Positions 17,899-26,245 of a DNA stretch of 64,000 nucleotides are shown in pieces (position 1 is the first letter of the stretch; each line of letters begins with the position of its first letter). Under the pieces are notes generated by a model, which was not told the DNA's origin, ran no database searches, and worked only from the letters and a program-made list of their open reading frames with translations. The stretch comes from Gluconobacter cerevisiae (lineage in GTDB: Bacteria > Pseudomonadota > Alphaproteobacteria > Acetobacterales > Acetobacteraceae). Where the stretch lies: contig NZ_JABCQO010000006.1 in NCBI RefSeq assembly GCF_015244675.1, positions 1-64,000 of the forward strand, written 5' to 3'. The position numbers and the translations under genes are program-made.

Positions 17899-17942
17899 CT
17901 GTAATTTTGCCCCAAAATCCATCCTTTCAGGCAAAATTACAG
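17899..17942. repeat. Perfect 13-bp inverted repeat
   Basis: CTGTAATTTTGCC at 17899-17911 is exactly complementary to GGCAAAATTACAG at 17930-17942, with an 18-nt loop. It lies just beyond the stop of an IS5-type transposase remnant. It may be a transcription-stop hairpin of that element or the end of another mobile unit. Confidence 0.6.
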
Positions 17943-17955
17943 CTTAACGACATGT

Positions 17956-18065
17956 TCAAGGGCGACGCATGTTGTAGACGATATTGGCCAGTCCGATCTT
18001 CATCGGTGGCATAGGTGATACCTACAGCCCGGAAAACAATTCTATCCGTGAGGCTGTAAATTGCC
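17956..18065 (-). pseudogene. C-terminal remnant of an IS5-family transposase
   Basis: The minus strand reads PMKIGLANIVYNMRRP followed by a TGA at 17956-17958, the typical C-terminal segment of IS5-family transposases (LANIVYNMRR). Immediately upstream the frame is closed by a TAG, so only a scrap remains. It abuts the stop codon of the siderophore receptor gene at 18066, so an insertion followed by deletion probably removed the original downstream sequence. Confidence 0.65.
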
Positions 18066-20465
18066 TCAATAATGACCGCGGATTGTGAAACTGAAAGTCC
18101 GAGGCTCACCAAAAATCATGCCGTCATAGAATCCGGCCTGTCGCACGTAGGTTTTGTCCGTCAGATTGGTGATGTTGCCAGCCACATCGATCCACTTGGC
18201 CAAACGGTAGCGCGCCATAAGATTGATGAGCGTGTAACCACCAACACGCAGGTTGGAACTGTCATACTTCCCGTTCCCAAGCGGACGGCCAGGATTGGTG
18301 GTCCATTCCGTGCTCGTCTGGCTGGAAATGCCACCGCCTAGGGTCAGGCGATGCAGCGCACCTGGGAATGTATAGCTTGTGGTCAGGCGAACGAGATGGT
18401 GCGGGTCCTGCCGATAGCTCAGGCCTTTTTCGTACAGATAGCTATAGCCGAAGAAGACATTCCAGCCTGGCAGAAGTTCGCCAGAAGCATCAAGATCAAT
18501 ACCTTCGGTTTTGACGCCATTGACGGATCGGTAAATGGATTCACCCGTCGTTGTATTGGTGGCACCCGTCGCTTCCGCCACATTACTCTGTCTGTTCAGA
18601 TAAAAAGCTAGAGATGTGTTCAGACGCTGTTTGAAGAAGGCTCCTTTCAAACCTGTTTCATAACTTTTCCCCATGACAGGGCTAAGGGGCTGATTGTTGG
18701 CATCTCTCAGATTGGATTGGGGGGTGAAGATATTGGTGTAACTGCCATAAACGGACATGGTCTTTGTAAAATCATACACCATGCCCGCATAAGGCGTTAG
18801 AACGGCGTTCTGGCGTCCTGTTCCTGTCGCCCCTGAATACTGGTTCTGCACATTATACGTACCGCTATACGCTTCGTAAGTGCTTACCCGACCGCCAAGG
18901 ATCAGGGAAAGACCTTTGGCAAGAATGAAACGTCCCGACGTGTAGGCACCGTAATTACGCGTCACATCGACTTCGCGTGCTTTTGTCCGATGTGTCATAA
19001 AATCCGGGTATGAACCATCCCAGGTCTGCCAGTTGGCAATGGGAAGGCCTGCCGCACGATACTGACAGCCCGAATACGGCGTAACACCTGCAATACTACA
19101 GTTTCCGAGCGCTTTGCTGAATGTGTATTGCGTCAGCTCGTCATTGTACCCGTTGAAGCCGAAAACGATCTGATGCTCGTGTCCAAGAAAATGTATCGGA
19201 CCTGAGATATGAACATCCGCATTGTCGCGCGCGTCAGCGTATTCGGCGTGCAGCGCATTGAGGTATCCACCTGTACCATCCTGATTCCAAAAACCGGCAT
19301 AGCCTCCGATATTTCTGGCAGCATTGTTGATTTTGGCGACACCCAGGTTGCTGTAGGAACTGCCTTGCGTGCGCATATAGCCAACTTTGAGATGCCAGCC
19401 AGCTGAAAAATCGTGATCGTAATTGATGAAAGCCGTGTACTGGTCCCGCGTGGCCTGACTCCAGTCTGCCGCCGGGTTGGTGCTGCGGGGCAGGTGTGTC
19501 TTAGTGCCATCAGCATACCAGATCGGAACATTGGTTCCCCAGGAGGCGCCGTCATTGCGGGTTCGTTCATACTGAAAACCAAAGCTCAGCGCATCCCGTA
19601 CGGAGAGATCTGCGGCGAAATTGGCAAGTGCACCCAAACGGTTGACGTGCTCACGGACGCGGAATGTATCCGTGTCATCCCATGTAAAAACATATCGGCT
19701 GCGAATCGTGCCGGAATGATTCAGCGGGGTGTTGATATCCGCCATAACCCGATGCTCATTCCAGTTACCCAGTCGAAGCAGGCCGTTGGCTGAGAACTCT
19801 TTGGTCGGGGTCTTGCGTTGTAGATAGATGGTTGCGGATGGATCACCTGTCCCTCCAAGAAGACCATTGGCGCCACGGACGATTTGAACATTCTCATACA
19901 GGTCCATATTCATGGACGAACCAACACCCCCGAAACTGGTGGTGGCATCAATCTGCATGCCATCGATTTTGTAGTTGGTGATGTTGAAACCACGCGCACG
20001 ATAAGTCGTCCGCCCAGCGTTGTCATTGGCGTAGGATGTGACACCAGGTGTTGTTTTCAGCACGTCATCAAGACTGTTGATCTGCTGATCGTCCATAACC
20101 TGTCGTGTCATGACAGTTACGGTCTGAGGCGTCTCGCGAAGACTGAGGGGGAGCCCCGTAGAAGCGCTGGTTGAAGGGGCGGTATAGCTTCCATGATCCC
20201 ATCTTTGGGAACGGACAATGATATTTTCAGCTGTCGGAGCAATTTTTTCGTGTGCTGTCGACTGCTCAACATCCTGACCTTTTCCTGAATGCGGTTTCAG
20301 TAGCACCCTTTTCTTTCCGAAATCGACATGTTTTTCGGATTTTTCAAGAACGGGAGGCTTGTCTTGCACGTCGTCGGCGTGAGCGTATCCAGGAATACTC
20401 GTTGCCAGGAATGTGGAAGCTAAGAGGGTACTTAAGGCGCAACGCGTTACAGGGCGCAGGTTCAC
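18066..20465 (-). CDS. TonB-dependent siderophore receptor
   Basis: This 799-residue outer-membrane receptor has a signal peptide cleaved near PGYAHA-DD, a basic linker and ENIIVRSQRW as a TonB-box-like segment. The plug is typical of ferric-siderophore receptors (LPLSLRETPQTVTVMTRQ, NSLDDVLKTTPGVTSY, NYKIDGMQIDATTSFG, VQIVRGANGLLGGTGDPSA). The barrel ends TFSFTIRGHY, keeping an aromatic terminus. A Fur box 29-47 bp upstream of the ATG predicts iron repression. No siderophore biosynthesis or inner-membrane transporter gene is adjacent, so it probably takes up a foreign siderophore. Confidence 0.9.
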   Translation of the reverse strand: MNLRPVTRCALSTLLASTFLATSIPGYAHADDVQDKPPVLEKSEKHVDFGKKRVLLKPHSGKGQDVEQSTAHEKIAPTAENIIVRSQRWDHGSYTAPSTSASTGLPLSLRETPQTVTVMTRQVMDDQQINSLDDVLKTTPGVTSYANDNAGRTTYRARGFNITNYKIDGMQIDATTSFGGVGSSMNMDLYENVQIVRGANGLLGGTGDPSATIYLQRKTPTKEFSANGLLRLGNWNEHRVMADINTPLNHSGTIRSRYVFTWDDTDTFRVREHVNRLGALANFAADLSVRDALSFGFQYERTRNDGASWGTNVPIWYADGTKTHLPRSTNPAADWSQATRDQYTAFINYDHDFSAGWHLKVGYMRTQGSSYSNLGVAKINNAARNIGGYAGFWNQDGTGGYLNALHAEYADARDNADVHISGPIHFLGHEHQIVFGFNGYNDELTQYTFSKALGNCSIAGVTPYSGCQYRAAGLPIANWQTWDGSYPDFMTHRTKAREVDVTRNYGAYTSGRFILAKGLSLILGGRVSTYEAYSGTYNVQNQYSGATGTGRQNAVLTPYAGMVYDFTKTMSVYGSYTNIFTPQSNLRDANNQPLSPVMGKSYETGLKGAFFKQRLNTSLAFYLNRQSNVAEATGATNTTTGESIYRSVNGVKTEGIDLDASGELLPGWNVFFGYSYLYEKGLSYRQDPHHLVRLTTSYTFPGALHRLTLGGGISSQTSTEWTTNPGRPLGNGKYDSSNLRVGGYTLINLMARYRLAKWIDVAGNITNLTDKTYVRQAGFYDGMIFGEPRTFSFTIRGHY

Positions 20466-20493
20466 GTCAGCAGTTCCAGAGCAAAGAAATTAA

Positions 20494-20512
20494 AATGATA
20501 ATCATTATCATT
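20494..20512. promoter_or_regulatory. Fur box upstream of siderophore receptor
   Basis: AATGATAATCATTATCATT is a perfect 9-1-9 palindrome built of the NAT repeats that Fur recognises, 29 bp upstream of the receptor start at 20465. It strongly predicts Fe(II)-Fur repression of that gene. Confidence 0.85.
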
Positions 20513-20936
20513 TGCATATGGATAGCAGGGTGGTTTTGAAATGAAAAGAAACGCATTTATTACAAAAAATATCTGTTGGTATGCAGATTTTATAAAGAGC
20601 GCGATACTGGGTTGAGGGACCGAGTTTTCATTCAGAAGATTTATCAGTCAGCGAAACAGGCAGCATTCGAAGAGGAGTAAGATCTACTGTCATTCGGTAG
20701 ACACTCTATCCGGGGAGGCCGTAGCAGGACCGGTTTGTCTGATGTTTCGATGAGCGCGCAGGGATGAATGTCTCAACGAAACGCTGTTTGCGTCTCTGGT
20801 GCATATTCCCGAGATCCTGGTTAGCCTATTAATTCCAAATCATAAAAATCGAGGACTTTTTTGCGAGTGCTAATAAAAAAAGCAGCATGTTATCTGGCCC
20901 CCTTAAATGACGATCATGAAATTTGATGTATCTGTT
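20513..20936. other. Gene-free interval with IS debris
   Basis: Between the siderophore receptor promoter and the LysR gene, the only recognisable content is an IS3 orfB scrap near 20730-20810. A 24-codon frame at 20541 has no support. Confidence 0.5.
20730..20810 (+). pseudogene. IS3-family OrfB integrase C-terminal fragment
   Basis: Positions 20754-20804 read ARRDECLNETLFASLVH, matching the catalytic-Glu region of IS3 OrfB (canonical LRDECLNETLF). Just upstream the FVESFNGR motif is visible in another frame as FV-stop-CFDER, so the fragment carries a nonsense change and a one-base frameshift. It is a dead remnant. Confidence 0.75.
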
Positions 20937-21845
20937 TCAACAATAAGGGTCACTTTTTGTGGGTTCAGCCGCAAATTGTATAAAATCAGCGAGGTACTGA
21001 AGTTCCTCGTCCGTTTCGCGTCTGCCAAGAAAAATCTGCTTCGCAATTCCGTGTTCGCCAATTTTTATTGAGTGCAAATCAAATCGCGGTGCATATTCGG
21101 TTACCAGCCATCGGGGGAGAACGGCGACGCCCCGGCCGTGCTCAACCATGACCAGCATGATATCGGTTGTTTCGATTTGCTTCTGCTGACGGGGTGCGAT
21201 GCCAGAAGGTTGAAGAAATTGGGTGAAGATATCCAAACGTTCTGCAGGTACGGGATAAGTTATGAGGGTTTCATTGATTAGATGTTCTGGAGTTATATAT
21301 TTATTGTTTCGTAATGGGTGATCTTTTCCAACAACAAGAACAAGTTCGTAGTCAAATACTGGCGTAAAGATTAAGCCTGGCTTGTAAAGTGGGTCAGGAG
21401 TTACAAGAATATCAATTTCGTTGCTTAGTAGTGCTCCGATGCCGCCGAACTGGAATTTTTGTCTGACATCCACATCTACTTTCGGCCAACGTTCAAGGTA
21501 CGGGGATACGACATTGAGTAACCATTGATAACAAGGGTGGCATTCCATTCCGATCCTCAATATTCCCCGTTCGCCATTAGCAAACTGTTCCAAACGTTCT
21601 TCGGCAAGTGAAAATTGTGGTAGAAGACGGTTCGCAAGAGAGAGCAGCCATACGCCCGCTTGTGTTAAAACCAGAGAGCGCCCCTCGCGTCGCCAGATTT
21701 TTATGCCAAGCTGGATTTCAATCTTACGGATTGCATGACTTAGAGCGGGTTGAGTCAGATTCAGTCGCGCCGCAGCTGCAGTTAACGAGCCTTCCCTTGC
21801 GACTTCCTGAATAATCATCAGATGGTTGCGTTCCAAGATAGCCAT
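20937..21845 (-). CDS. LysR-family regulator, MetR-like
   Basis: The 302-residue protein has an N-terminal helix-turn-helix (GSLTAAAARLNLTQPALSHAIRKIE) and an effector domain close in pattern to MetR, the homocysteine-responsive activator of methionine genes. MetR-like features include LRIGMECHPCYQWLLNVV, IDILVTPDPLYKPGL, FDYELVLVVGKDHPL and the LITYPVPAERLDIFTQFLQPSGI block. It lies divergent from the DUF1275-oxalate decarboxylase pair, 461 bp away, and downstream of the organosulfur island. Its target could be either; the sequence does not decide. Confidence 0.8.
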   Translation of the reverse strand: MAILERNHLMIIQEVAREGSLTAAAARLNLTQPALSHAIRKIEIQLGIKIWRREGRSLVLTQAGVWLLSLANRLLPQFSLAEERLEQFANGERGILRIGMECHPCYQWLLNVVSPYLERWPKVDVDVRQKFQFGGIGALLSNEIDILVTPDPLYKPGLIFTPVFDYELVLVVGKDHPLRNNKYITPEHLINETLITYPVPAERLDIFTQFLQPSGIAPRQQKQIETTDIMLVMVEHGRGVAVLPRWLVTEYAPRFDLHSIKIGEHGIAKQIFLGRRETDEELQYLADFIQFAAEPTKSDPYC

Positions 21846-22306
21846 ATTTCACCTATAATTATGTAAAAAATTTATCTTTTGATAAAGAAATATCATTTAT
21901 ATTTATAGTAAGAAAATACTCCAGTAAACCATTTCCCGTAAGGTTATTTTTAGGTGTGATTGGTAACTGTTGGCAAGGCATGGGGCCTGATTTGTGACGG
22001 CCTGTAATTGCCGCTCACAAAGCCTGAAAATGAAATTATGTAAAAAAATCTCATAATTATATTCTACTTTATCCGTGTTATTACTGATTATGTAGGAAAT
22101 AGCTATGTACATTACTTTAAAAGACTAATTTACCTCTGTTGAGGTGAAGTCGAAATAATTAATTACGATTGAGAAATTATTTAGAAGGTTCTGGATTTTA
22201 AATTTTCTTGATGGAAACCCATTGCACTTTTAGTGCGTTTAGGAGCCCAGTGTTACTTTGTCGATTTATAAATAAATTATTCAAAAATAATTTTTAGGAC
22301 AAAAGT
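21846..22306. other. AT-rich divergent intergenic region
   Basis: This interval of about 460 bp between the MetR-like gene and the DUF1275 gene is strikingly AT-rich compared with the rest of the window. No gene or strong palindrome was recognised. It should hold the promoters of both neighbours. AGGA at 22296-22299 serves the ATG at 22307. Confidence 0.4.
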
Positions 22307-23047
22307 ATGATTGAATTAAATTCGATAGAAATTGTGGGGAAAAATAATTTTCCTCTCATGGAAAATAAAAAAATTGGATTCATTCTCGCTTTTTGTGCCG
22401 GATTGATGAACGCTTGGACTTTTTTCCATGCGAAAACCTTTGCTACTGTCCAGTCGGGTAATGTCATTCAGGTTGGTTATCGTCTGGTCGAAGGGGATTG
22501 GACTGCATTTTGGTTCGCATTTAGTTCTATCCTTGCTTTCGGTTTGGGGGCCGCGTTATGCGGTGTCTTGATGGCTACCCTTCTGAAAGAAGGTAAGACT
22601 TTTTCAAGTGTCGTATTGTGGTCAGAGTGTATTCTACTTTCAATCATAACGTTTCTGGCATTTTTTGGTACAATTTCAGCGGATTTCTTAGCTGTAGCTA
22701 TTAGTTTTGTTGCGGGAATGCAGGGGAATGCCTTCCATAAAGATCATGGAATGCTTTATGGAAATGTAGCTGTTACTTTTGTTGTGCAAATGGCATTCAA
22801 TTTTTTAGCTCAAAGCTTTTTCAAGAAAATTGGAATCAACGGCGATTCCAATTTGGTTTGGTCAGGAATATTTTTCTTTGTTTTATTTGGTTTCGCTAGC
22901 GGCGGGGCTCTTGGATTTTTCTGTGATAAAAACATAGGAGACAATACGTCTCTAATAATTGCCATTTTTTCTCTAATAATGATTTCTGTTTTTTCAAGAA
23001 AAAACAAATCAGCATCAGATCCAAGGACTGGTGCGACATTCGTCTAA
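22307..23047 (+). CDS. DUF1275 (YoaK-type) membrane protein
   Basis: This 246-residue inner-membrane protein has about six helices. It carries the DUF1275 features CAGLMNAWTFFHAKTFATVQSGNVIQVG near residue 30 and AGMQGNAFHKDHG near residue 140. The family has no established function, and transport is suspected. Codon use is AT-rich compared with neighbours, suggesting acquisition. It precedes the oxalate decarboxylase gene by about 50 bp on the same strand, so co-transcription is likely. A link to oxalate or formate movement is only a guess. Confidence 0.75.
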   Translation: MIELNSIEIVGKNNFPLMENKKIGFILAFCAGLMNAWTFFHAKTFATVQSGNVIQVGYRLVEGDWTAFWFAFSSILAFGLGAALCGVLMATLLKEGKTFSSVVLWSECILLSIITFLAFFGTISADFLAVAISFVAGMQGNAFHKDHGMLYGNVAVTFVVQMAFNFLAQSFFKKIGINGDSNLVWSGIFFFVLFGFASGGALGFFCDKNIGDNTSLIIAIFSLIMISVFSRKNKSASDPRTGATFV

Positions 23048-23101
23048 AAAATTACCTTGATAATACTGTGTTGTTTTTTTCTTTTGATAGGATGATTAGT
23101 G

Positions 23102-24235
23102 ATGGAAAATTTAAAGCAGCCAATTATGGGCTCCAAAGGAGCTGATATTGTTGGCCCGCGTAATCCGGAAATTGAACTGCAAAATCCAGATATTTTTCTA
23201 CCACCGGCGACAGATAAGGGGGGCATTCCTAATCTGAAGTTTCCTTTCGCTATGGCGCATAACCGTCTTGAAGATGGCGGGTGGGCAAGAGAGGTTACCT
23301 GTCGTGAAATGGGCGCGCTGAAAGAGCTTGCTATCGTTAATATGCGCCTTCCTCCTGGCGTCGTGCGTGAAATGCATTGGCATAAGGAAGCGGAGTGGGC
23401 TTACGTGCTCAAGGGAAAAGTTCGCTTCTACCTTATGGACGACCAGCGTCAGACTCTTATTGAAGATCTGGAACCGGGAGATTTATGGTTCGCTCCAGCA
23501 GGCTTCCCACATGCTATTCAGGGCTTGGAAGAAGGTACAGAGTTCGTACTTGTTTTTAACGATGGGAATTTTTCAGAAAACCAAACACTATTGGTGACGG
23601 AATTATTTGCGCATGTTCCATTGGAGGTTCTGGCAAAAAACTTTGGCGTTCCTGAAGCGGCTTTTGCAAATATTCCATCACATGAAAAATATATCTTCCG
23701 TCAACCGGTTCCACCCCCGCTTGAGCAGGTACGCCGGGATCTTGGCGCCGTAAGTTTTACCGACAAATACGTGTTTCGTGCCTCCACTACCCCGCCTACG
23801 GCTTATCCGGGAGGCGCAACGCAGGTTATCGACTCACGCAATTTTAGTGTGACGACGTTGGCTGCATTGATTATTGATCTCGAACCCGGCGGAATGCGTG
23901 AGATCCACTGGCATCCGGATGCTGATGAATTGCAATACTATATTTCAGGAAAAGCTAGAATGACGGTATTCGATGCCGTTGATAATGCCAGGACATTTGA
24001 TTTTGTTCCCGGTGATGTTGGTTATGTCCCCAGAACTTTAGCGCATTATATTGAAAATATAGGTGACGAGCCAGTTCGTGTCATTAACGTATTCCATACA
24101 GGACAATATAAAGATATTTCATTCAACAACTGGTTAGCATTAACCCCTGCACACCTAGTCAAAGGACATCTTGAGGTCGATGATCAGTTTATCAGTCATC
24201 TCAGGAAAACGCGGCAACCTGTGGTTAAAAAATAA
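23102..24235 (+). CDS. oxdC: Oxalate decarboxylase (bicupin)
   Basis: This 377-residue manganese bicupin converts oxalate to formate and CO2, consuming a proton. The first cupin has Mn ligands H92, H94, E98 and H137. The second has H269, H271, E276 and H315. The mobile lid over the catalytic site reads SENQ at 158-161, retaining the key Glu of the Bacillus OxdC lid (SENS). This supports decarboxylase rather than oxidase chemistry. No export signal is visible, so a cytoplasmic location is expected. AGGATG upstream serves the ATG at 23102, with a GTG one codon earlier as an alternative. Acid tolerance or oxalate detoxification is a likely role. Confidence 0.9.
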   Translation: MENLKQPIMGSKGADIVGPRNPEIELQNPDIFLPPATDKGGIPNLKFPFAMAHNRLEDGGWAREVTCREMGALKELAIVNMRLPPGVVREMHWHKEAEWAYVLKGKVRFYLMDDQRQTLIEDLEPGDLWFAPAGFPHAIQGLEEGTEFVLVFNDGNFSENQTLLVTELFAHVPLEVLAKNFGVPEAAFANIPSHEKYIFRQPVPPPLEQVRRDLGAVSFTDKYVFRASTTPPTAYPGGATQVIDSRNFSVTTLAALIIDLEPGGMREIHWHPDADELQYYISGKARMTVFDAVDNARTFDFVPGDVGYVPRTLAHYIENIGDEPVRVINVFHTGQYKDISFNNWLALTPAHLVKGHLEVDDQFISHLRKTRQPVVKK

Positions 24236-24389
24236 CAGATAAAATAATATTCTCTGCTTCATATCCTACTGGTGTAAAGAATTTTACGTATATTTCTGGA
24301 TATGAGGGTAGATCACAAGACTCCGCATCAGCCTGTCCAGTACAAGAACAGGTGGTCGTTTATTAATAACCGCTTGTGGCTGATTAGTG

Positions 24390-24429
24390 CTGGTTGTCGT
24401 TCGCTGGCACTTCAGTGAACGACAACCAG
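24390..24429. terminator. Bidirectional hairpin between oxdC and the ketose kinase gene
   Basis: CTGGTTGTCGTTC at 24390-24402 and GAACGACAACCAG at 24417-24429 form a perfect 13-bp stem. A G-T pair plus three more pairs (CTG/CAG) extend it inward around a short loop. It is followed by a T-rich stretch. It lies between two convergent genes and probably stops transcription from both sides. Confidence 0.75.
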
Positions 24430-24451
24430 AAATGTTTTAAAGTCTTTCCTG

Positions 24452-26209
24452 TCAGGCTCTGAGGTCGCGCAGCAGATCGTGTCCATGTTGGGCAGCCATT
24501 CCGGCCTTCAAGTCCTTACCGACACTGCGTGCGCAAAGGGCAAGGGACAGGGCACCGGCATCGGGATGGCCCTTGCTGCGTTCGCCATGCATTTTCGCAC
24601 GTCCCATTCTTGGTAAGAGGTTGCGTGTATCCTGCGCTGCCTGATAGGCGGCTTCAGCACCTTCCATCCAAGCTTTGACGAGTTCATGGCCCGCGGCCAG
24701 TTCCCGCTCCAGCGTTTCCACAAACGGGACCAGCGCATCTACGAGCGTCTTGTCGCCGGGTTTTGCCCTGCCGAGCAGCATGATGCGTTCCATGCTGTTA
24801 CGTGCCCCCTGCGAAAGCTGTTCGGCACTTGGCAGACGGCCGTCATCGAGCGCCGTGCTAAACGCCCGCAGACCTTCTCCCCACAGAGCCCCCGATGTGC
24901 CGCCGGCACGGTCGGCCCACGCATCGGCGGCCGTGGCCAGAACCGTGGCAGGGCCTGCACCGGCATTGGCTGCGTTGCGGGCTGCGCGTGCCGACGCTGC
25001 TGACCCGCGCGCCATGCCCTGTCCATGATCGCCGTCGCCTGCAAGGGCGTCGATATGGCCCAAGCTGGACTCCTCGGCGGCCAGCATCTTCGCCAGATTT
25101 TCCATAACATCCGCGACGCACGCCCCGCCCTGACGGCCCGCTGCGGTGGCAGAGCGCATATAGACGATCGTGGCTTCATCCTCGACGGCAAGATCGGCCA
25201 CACCATCTCCGACCAGCGTTCCGTGGCGCAGGGCTGCGGAATCCACTGGTGCGCGCCAGTATTGCTCAAGGTCTTCATCGAGCCATGTCAGGGTGAGGGA
25301 ACAGCCCGCCATGTCCAGACTGGTGACATACTCGCCCACCAGCGGAGCAACGAGGGTTAGTCCGGCGTTTTCGAACATTGGCGCCAGTGCGTTCCACAGC
25401 ACGAAAAGCTCTTCCTGCTTGGTGCTGCCCAGACCGTTCAGCAGAACGGCGACACGGCGCGGTGCTTCATGGGGGATTTCGGCCAGCAGACGGTCGAACA
25501 GGATTTTTGCCAACACTTCCGGCGTGGGGACGTCTTGTTCATCAATTCCCGGTTCACCGTGAACGCCAAGCCCGAGGGCCATGCGATTTTTTGGGACTTC
25601 GAACAGTTTTTCCGCCTCGCCGGGCAGGGTGCAGCCATCGAAAGCCACGCCGAAGGTGCAGGTCTGACGGTTCACGCGATGCGCGACTTCCTCAACTTCA
25701 TCGAGCGTCAGGCCAGCTTCGGCAGCGGCCCCCACGACCTTGAAAATCAGCAGGTCTCCCGCAATGCCCCGGCGGCGTTCGCGGGTGGAGGCGTCCGAAC
25801 TGGCCACGTCATCGGCAGTTGCCAGAACGCGGACGTCATAGCCCTCTTCGCGCAGGCGGTCGGCGGCAATCCCGAAATTGAGCACATCGCCCGCGTAGTT
25901 GCCGTAGCCGAGGATGATTCCGCCGCCGAGATCGGCCTGCCGGGCGATGCTCTTGATGGCCTGCGTTGAGGGCGATGCGAAAATGTCGCCTGCCACGGCG
26001 GCATCGCCGAAGCCCTTGCCGACATAGCCCGCAAAGGCGGGATAGTGGCCTGAACCGCCGCCCAGTACGACGGCAACCTTGCCTTTCGGGCCGGGCTTTG
26101 CCCGCAGAACGCCACCACGGACGAGGCGCACAAGGTCATGATGGATCAGGCTGAACCCGCGCAGGGCCGACATTGCGAAATTGGATGCGTCGCCGCAGAT
26201 CTTGGTCAT
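24452..26209 (-). CDS. Fused DhaK-DhaL ketose kinase (dihydroxyacetone/L-erythrulose kinase)
   Basis: This 585-residue ATP-dependent kinase has a DhaK domain with GGGSGH at 50-55 and the substrate-binding His217 in GLGVHGEPG, which forms a covalent hemiaminal with the ketone. A DhaL nucleotide domain follows, with GDGDHG at 391-396, GGTSG and PGDKTLVDAL. Family members phosphorylate dihydroxyacetone or, in tetritol operons, erythrulose (LerK). The neighbourhood (RpiB and TIM homologues, ABC importer) favours a tetrulose. The ATG at 26209 follows GGAGG and is preferred over the longer frame. It is the last gene of the operon. Confidence 0.85.
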   Translation of the reverse strand: MTKICGDASNFAMSALRGFSLIHHDLVRLVRGGVLRAKPGPKGKVAVVLGGGSGHYPAFAGYVGKGFGDAAVAGDIFASPSTQAIKSIARQADLGGGIILGYGNYAGDVLNFGIAADRLREEGYDVRVLATADDVASSDASTRERRRGIAGDLLIFKVVGAAAEAGLTLDEVEEVAHRVNRQTCTFGVAFDGCTLPGEAEKLFEVPKNRMALGLGVHGEPGIDEQDVPTPEVLAKILFDRLLAEIPHEAPRRVAVLLNGLGSTKQEELFVLWNALAPMFENAGLTLVAPLVGEYVTSLDMAGCSLTLTWLDEDLEQYWRAPVDSAALRHGTLVGDGVADLAVEDEATIVYMRSATAAGRQGGACVADVMENLAKMLAAEESSLGHIDALAGDGDHGQGMARGSAASARAARNAANAGAGPATVLATAADAWADRAGGTSGALWGEGLRAFSTALDDGRLPSAEQLSQGARNSMERIMLLGRAKPGDKTLVDALVPFVETLERELAAGHELVKAWMEGAEAAYQAAQDTRNLLPRMGRAKMHGERSKGHPDAGALSLALCARSVGKDLKAGMAAQHGHDLLRDLRA

Positions 26210-26245
26210 GTGTTTTTCCTCCAGTCGTGTTCCGCAGTGGAACAA

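Noticed and set aside
20541-20615. 24-codon frame downstream of the Fur box
   Set aside because: No ribosome-binding site of note, no conservation signal visible, and it lies in a region with IS debris.
24675-25969. Several long frames antisense to the ketose kinase gene
   Set aside because: They are GC-skew shadows in a GC-rich gene. None has motifs, and the minus-strand gene is complete with both kinase domains.
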